Assembly: GCA_946186175.1 (NCBI GenBank)
Contig: CAMHMG010000012.1
Location: forward strand, 1-22,923
DNA: 22,923 nucleotides
Direction of reading: 5' to 3'
Source: an uncultured Clostridia bacterium
GTDB lineage: Bacteria; Bacillota; Clostridia; Lachnospirales; Lachnospiraceae
Positions within the stretch are counted from its first letter, which is position 1; each line of letters begins with the position of its first letter. The notes beneath the pieces were generated by a model, which saw only the letters and a program-made list of their open reading frames with translations, was not told the DNA's origin and did not search any database. Shown in pieces: positions 22,377 through 22,923 of the stretch. The position numbers and the translations under genes are program-made.

Positions 22377-22816
22377 GATATCTCTTCTAACAGCACTATT
22401 CTCATCAGCTGGTGAGGAAATGTCATTTTAGAAAACGACAATTTGACATCAGCTAATTTTTTGACATTATCTGATATGCCAAGCGAACCGCCTATTATAT
22501 AGGTGATACATTCTTTGCCAAGCTCAGCCGCATTTTCCACTATCTCTTTATGTTTATCAGTTGAATATTCCCTGCCTTCTATACACAAAGCTATTATATA
22601 ATCGCTTTTTTTGATCCTGGCATACATGGGCTTACACTCATTGTCCAGGAATTTTTCTTTCGAAGCTTCTTTTAGCTTATCGGGTATATTGACATCCGGT
22701 ATCTCAATTATATCTATTACGTCATTTCTCTTCCTTATCATTTTGAGGAGTCTTTCTATCTCATCCCTATAGAATTGTTCTTTGATCTTACCGACACATA
22801 TAATCTTGTACTTCAT
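22367..22816 (-). CDS. rlmH: 23S rRNA (pseudouridine1915-N3)-methyltransferase RlmH, C-terminal tail missing
   Basis: This enzyme uses SAM to methylate pseudouridine 1915 in helix 69 of 23S rRNA on assembled ribosomes. The 149 residues match RlmH from MKYKIICVGKIKE through the SAM-binding YIIGGSLGIS and SFSKMTFPHQLMRIVLLEE. The protein then ends with ISHL, where RlmH normally continues with about 12-15 residues ending YHK. The tail is absent in all frames downstream, so a simple sequencing frameshift is unlikely. Start ATG has GAAGGA five bases upstream. RlmH is a homodimer whose active site is built from both subunits, and the C-terminal tail takes part. The missing tail is present in the convergent neighbour. 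Confidence 0.88.
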   Translation of the reverse strand: MKYKIICVGKIKEQFYRDEIERLLKMIRKRNDVIDIIEIPDVNIPDKLKEASKEKFLDNECKPMYARIKKSDYIIALCIEGREYSTDKHKEIVENAAELGKECITYIIGGSLGISDNVKKLADVKLSFSKMTFPHQLMRIVLLEEISHL

Positions 22817-22865
22817 ATAAATCCTTCAATTTGCAATGAAAGTCTTAAATATTCGTTATTTTATC

Positions 22866-22883
22866 GTTACTATTCACAGTAAC
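22866..22883. repeat. Short palindrome, second copy of the REP-like motif
   Basis: GTTACT-attcac-AGTAAC is a perfect 6-bp inverted repeat upstream of rlmH. The first 15 bases are identical to 21819-21833 in the large palindromic element. The rest of 22817-22923 shows only the rlmH ribosome binding site. Confidence 0.6.
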
Positions 22884-22923
22884 TCCACATTTGCAAGCCA
22901 CAAACCATCTGCTAAAGCATATG

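Noticed and set aside
22377..22430. Sequencing frameshift as the cause of the short RlmH C-terminus
   Set aside because: None of the reading frames beyond the end of rlmH encodes the usual YR.F.I..G..YHK tail on the minus strand, so one base change would not restore it.

Overview
The window looks like the chromosome of a low-GC Clostridia, most likely a Lachnospiraceae member. The basis is AT-rich DNA with Firmicutes-type SD sequences, a MetA of the acetyl-CoA type, a divergent LigA of the kind I associate with this family, and Firmicutes-type conjugation proteins. No species can be named from the sequence alone.

Region 1 (1-12951) is a type IV secretion (T4SS) block with its own signalling genes. 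On the minus strand, in transcription order, it carries: a secreted SleB-type cell-wall hydrolase with a coiled-coil stalk; an unknown polytopic membrane protein; a 7-TM histidine kinase (HK1); a response regulator with a SARP/SAPR-type DNA-binding output (RR1); a VirB2-like pilin; a VirD4-type coupling ATPase; a membrane-anchored Ig-like surface protein; and a large VirB6/TrbL-like channel protein that runs off the left edge. Divergent from the hydrolase, on the plus strand, lie a second, paralogous histidine kinase (HK2) and a response regulator whose output is an XRE/Cro-type helix-turn-helix (RR2). Two copies of a 22-bp repeat lie between RR1 and the pilin. Each holds two heptamers (GTTACAC, GTTGCGC) 11 bp apart, placed 9 bp before a -10-like hexamer. 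This is the geometry known for SARP activators, so RR1 probably switches on the pilin/T4SS operon. No integrase, relaxase or replication gene is visible in this part.

Region 2 (12952-19634) is ordinary housekeeping: metA (homoserine O-acetyltransferase), a metal-binding lipoprotein, ligA and rluF (the last three form one minus-strand run), an Lrp/AsnC regulator with an unusual promoter-terminator leader, and an unknown single-pass membrane protein.

Region 3 (19635-22923) has tRNA-Arg(CCG), a chemoreceptor, a large palindromic intergenic repeat, and two tail-to-tail genes that both belong to the RlmH family. One keeps the SAM-binding core but lacks the C-terminal YHK tail. The other keeps the tail but has lost the SAM-binding core. 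They could form an obligate heterodimeric 23S rRNA methyltransferase.

The most interesting signals are the SARP-type control of a T4SS, the paralogous two-component pair with swapped output domains, and the complementary RlmH pair.
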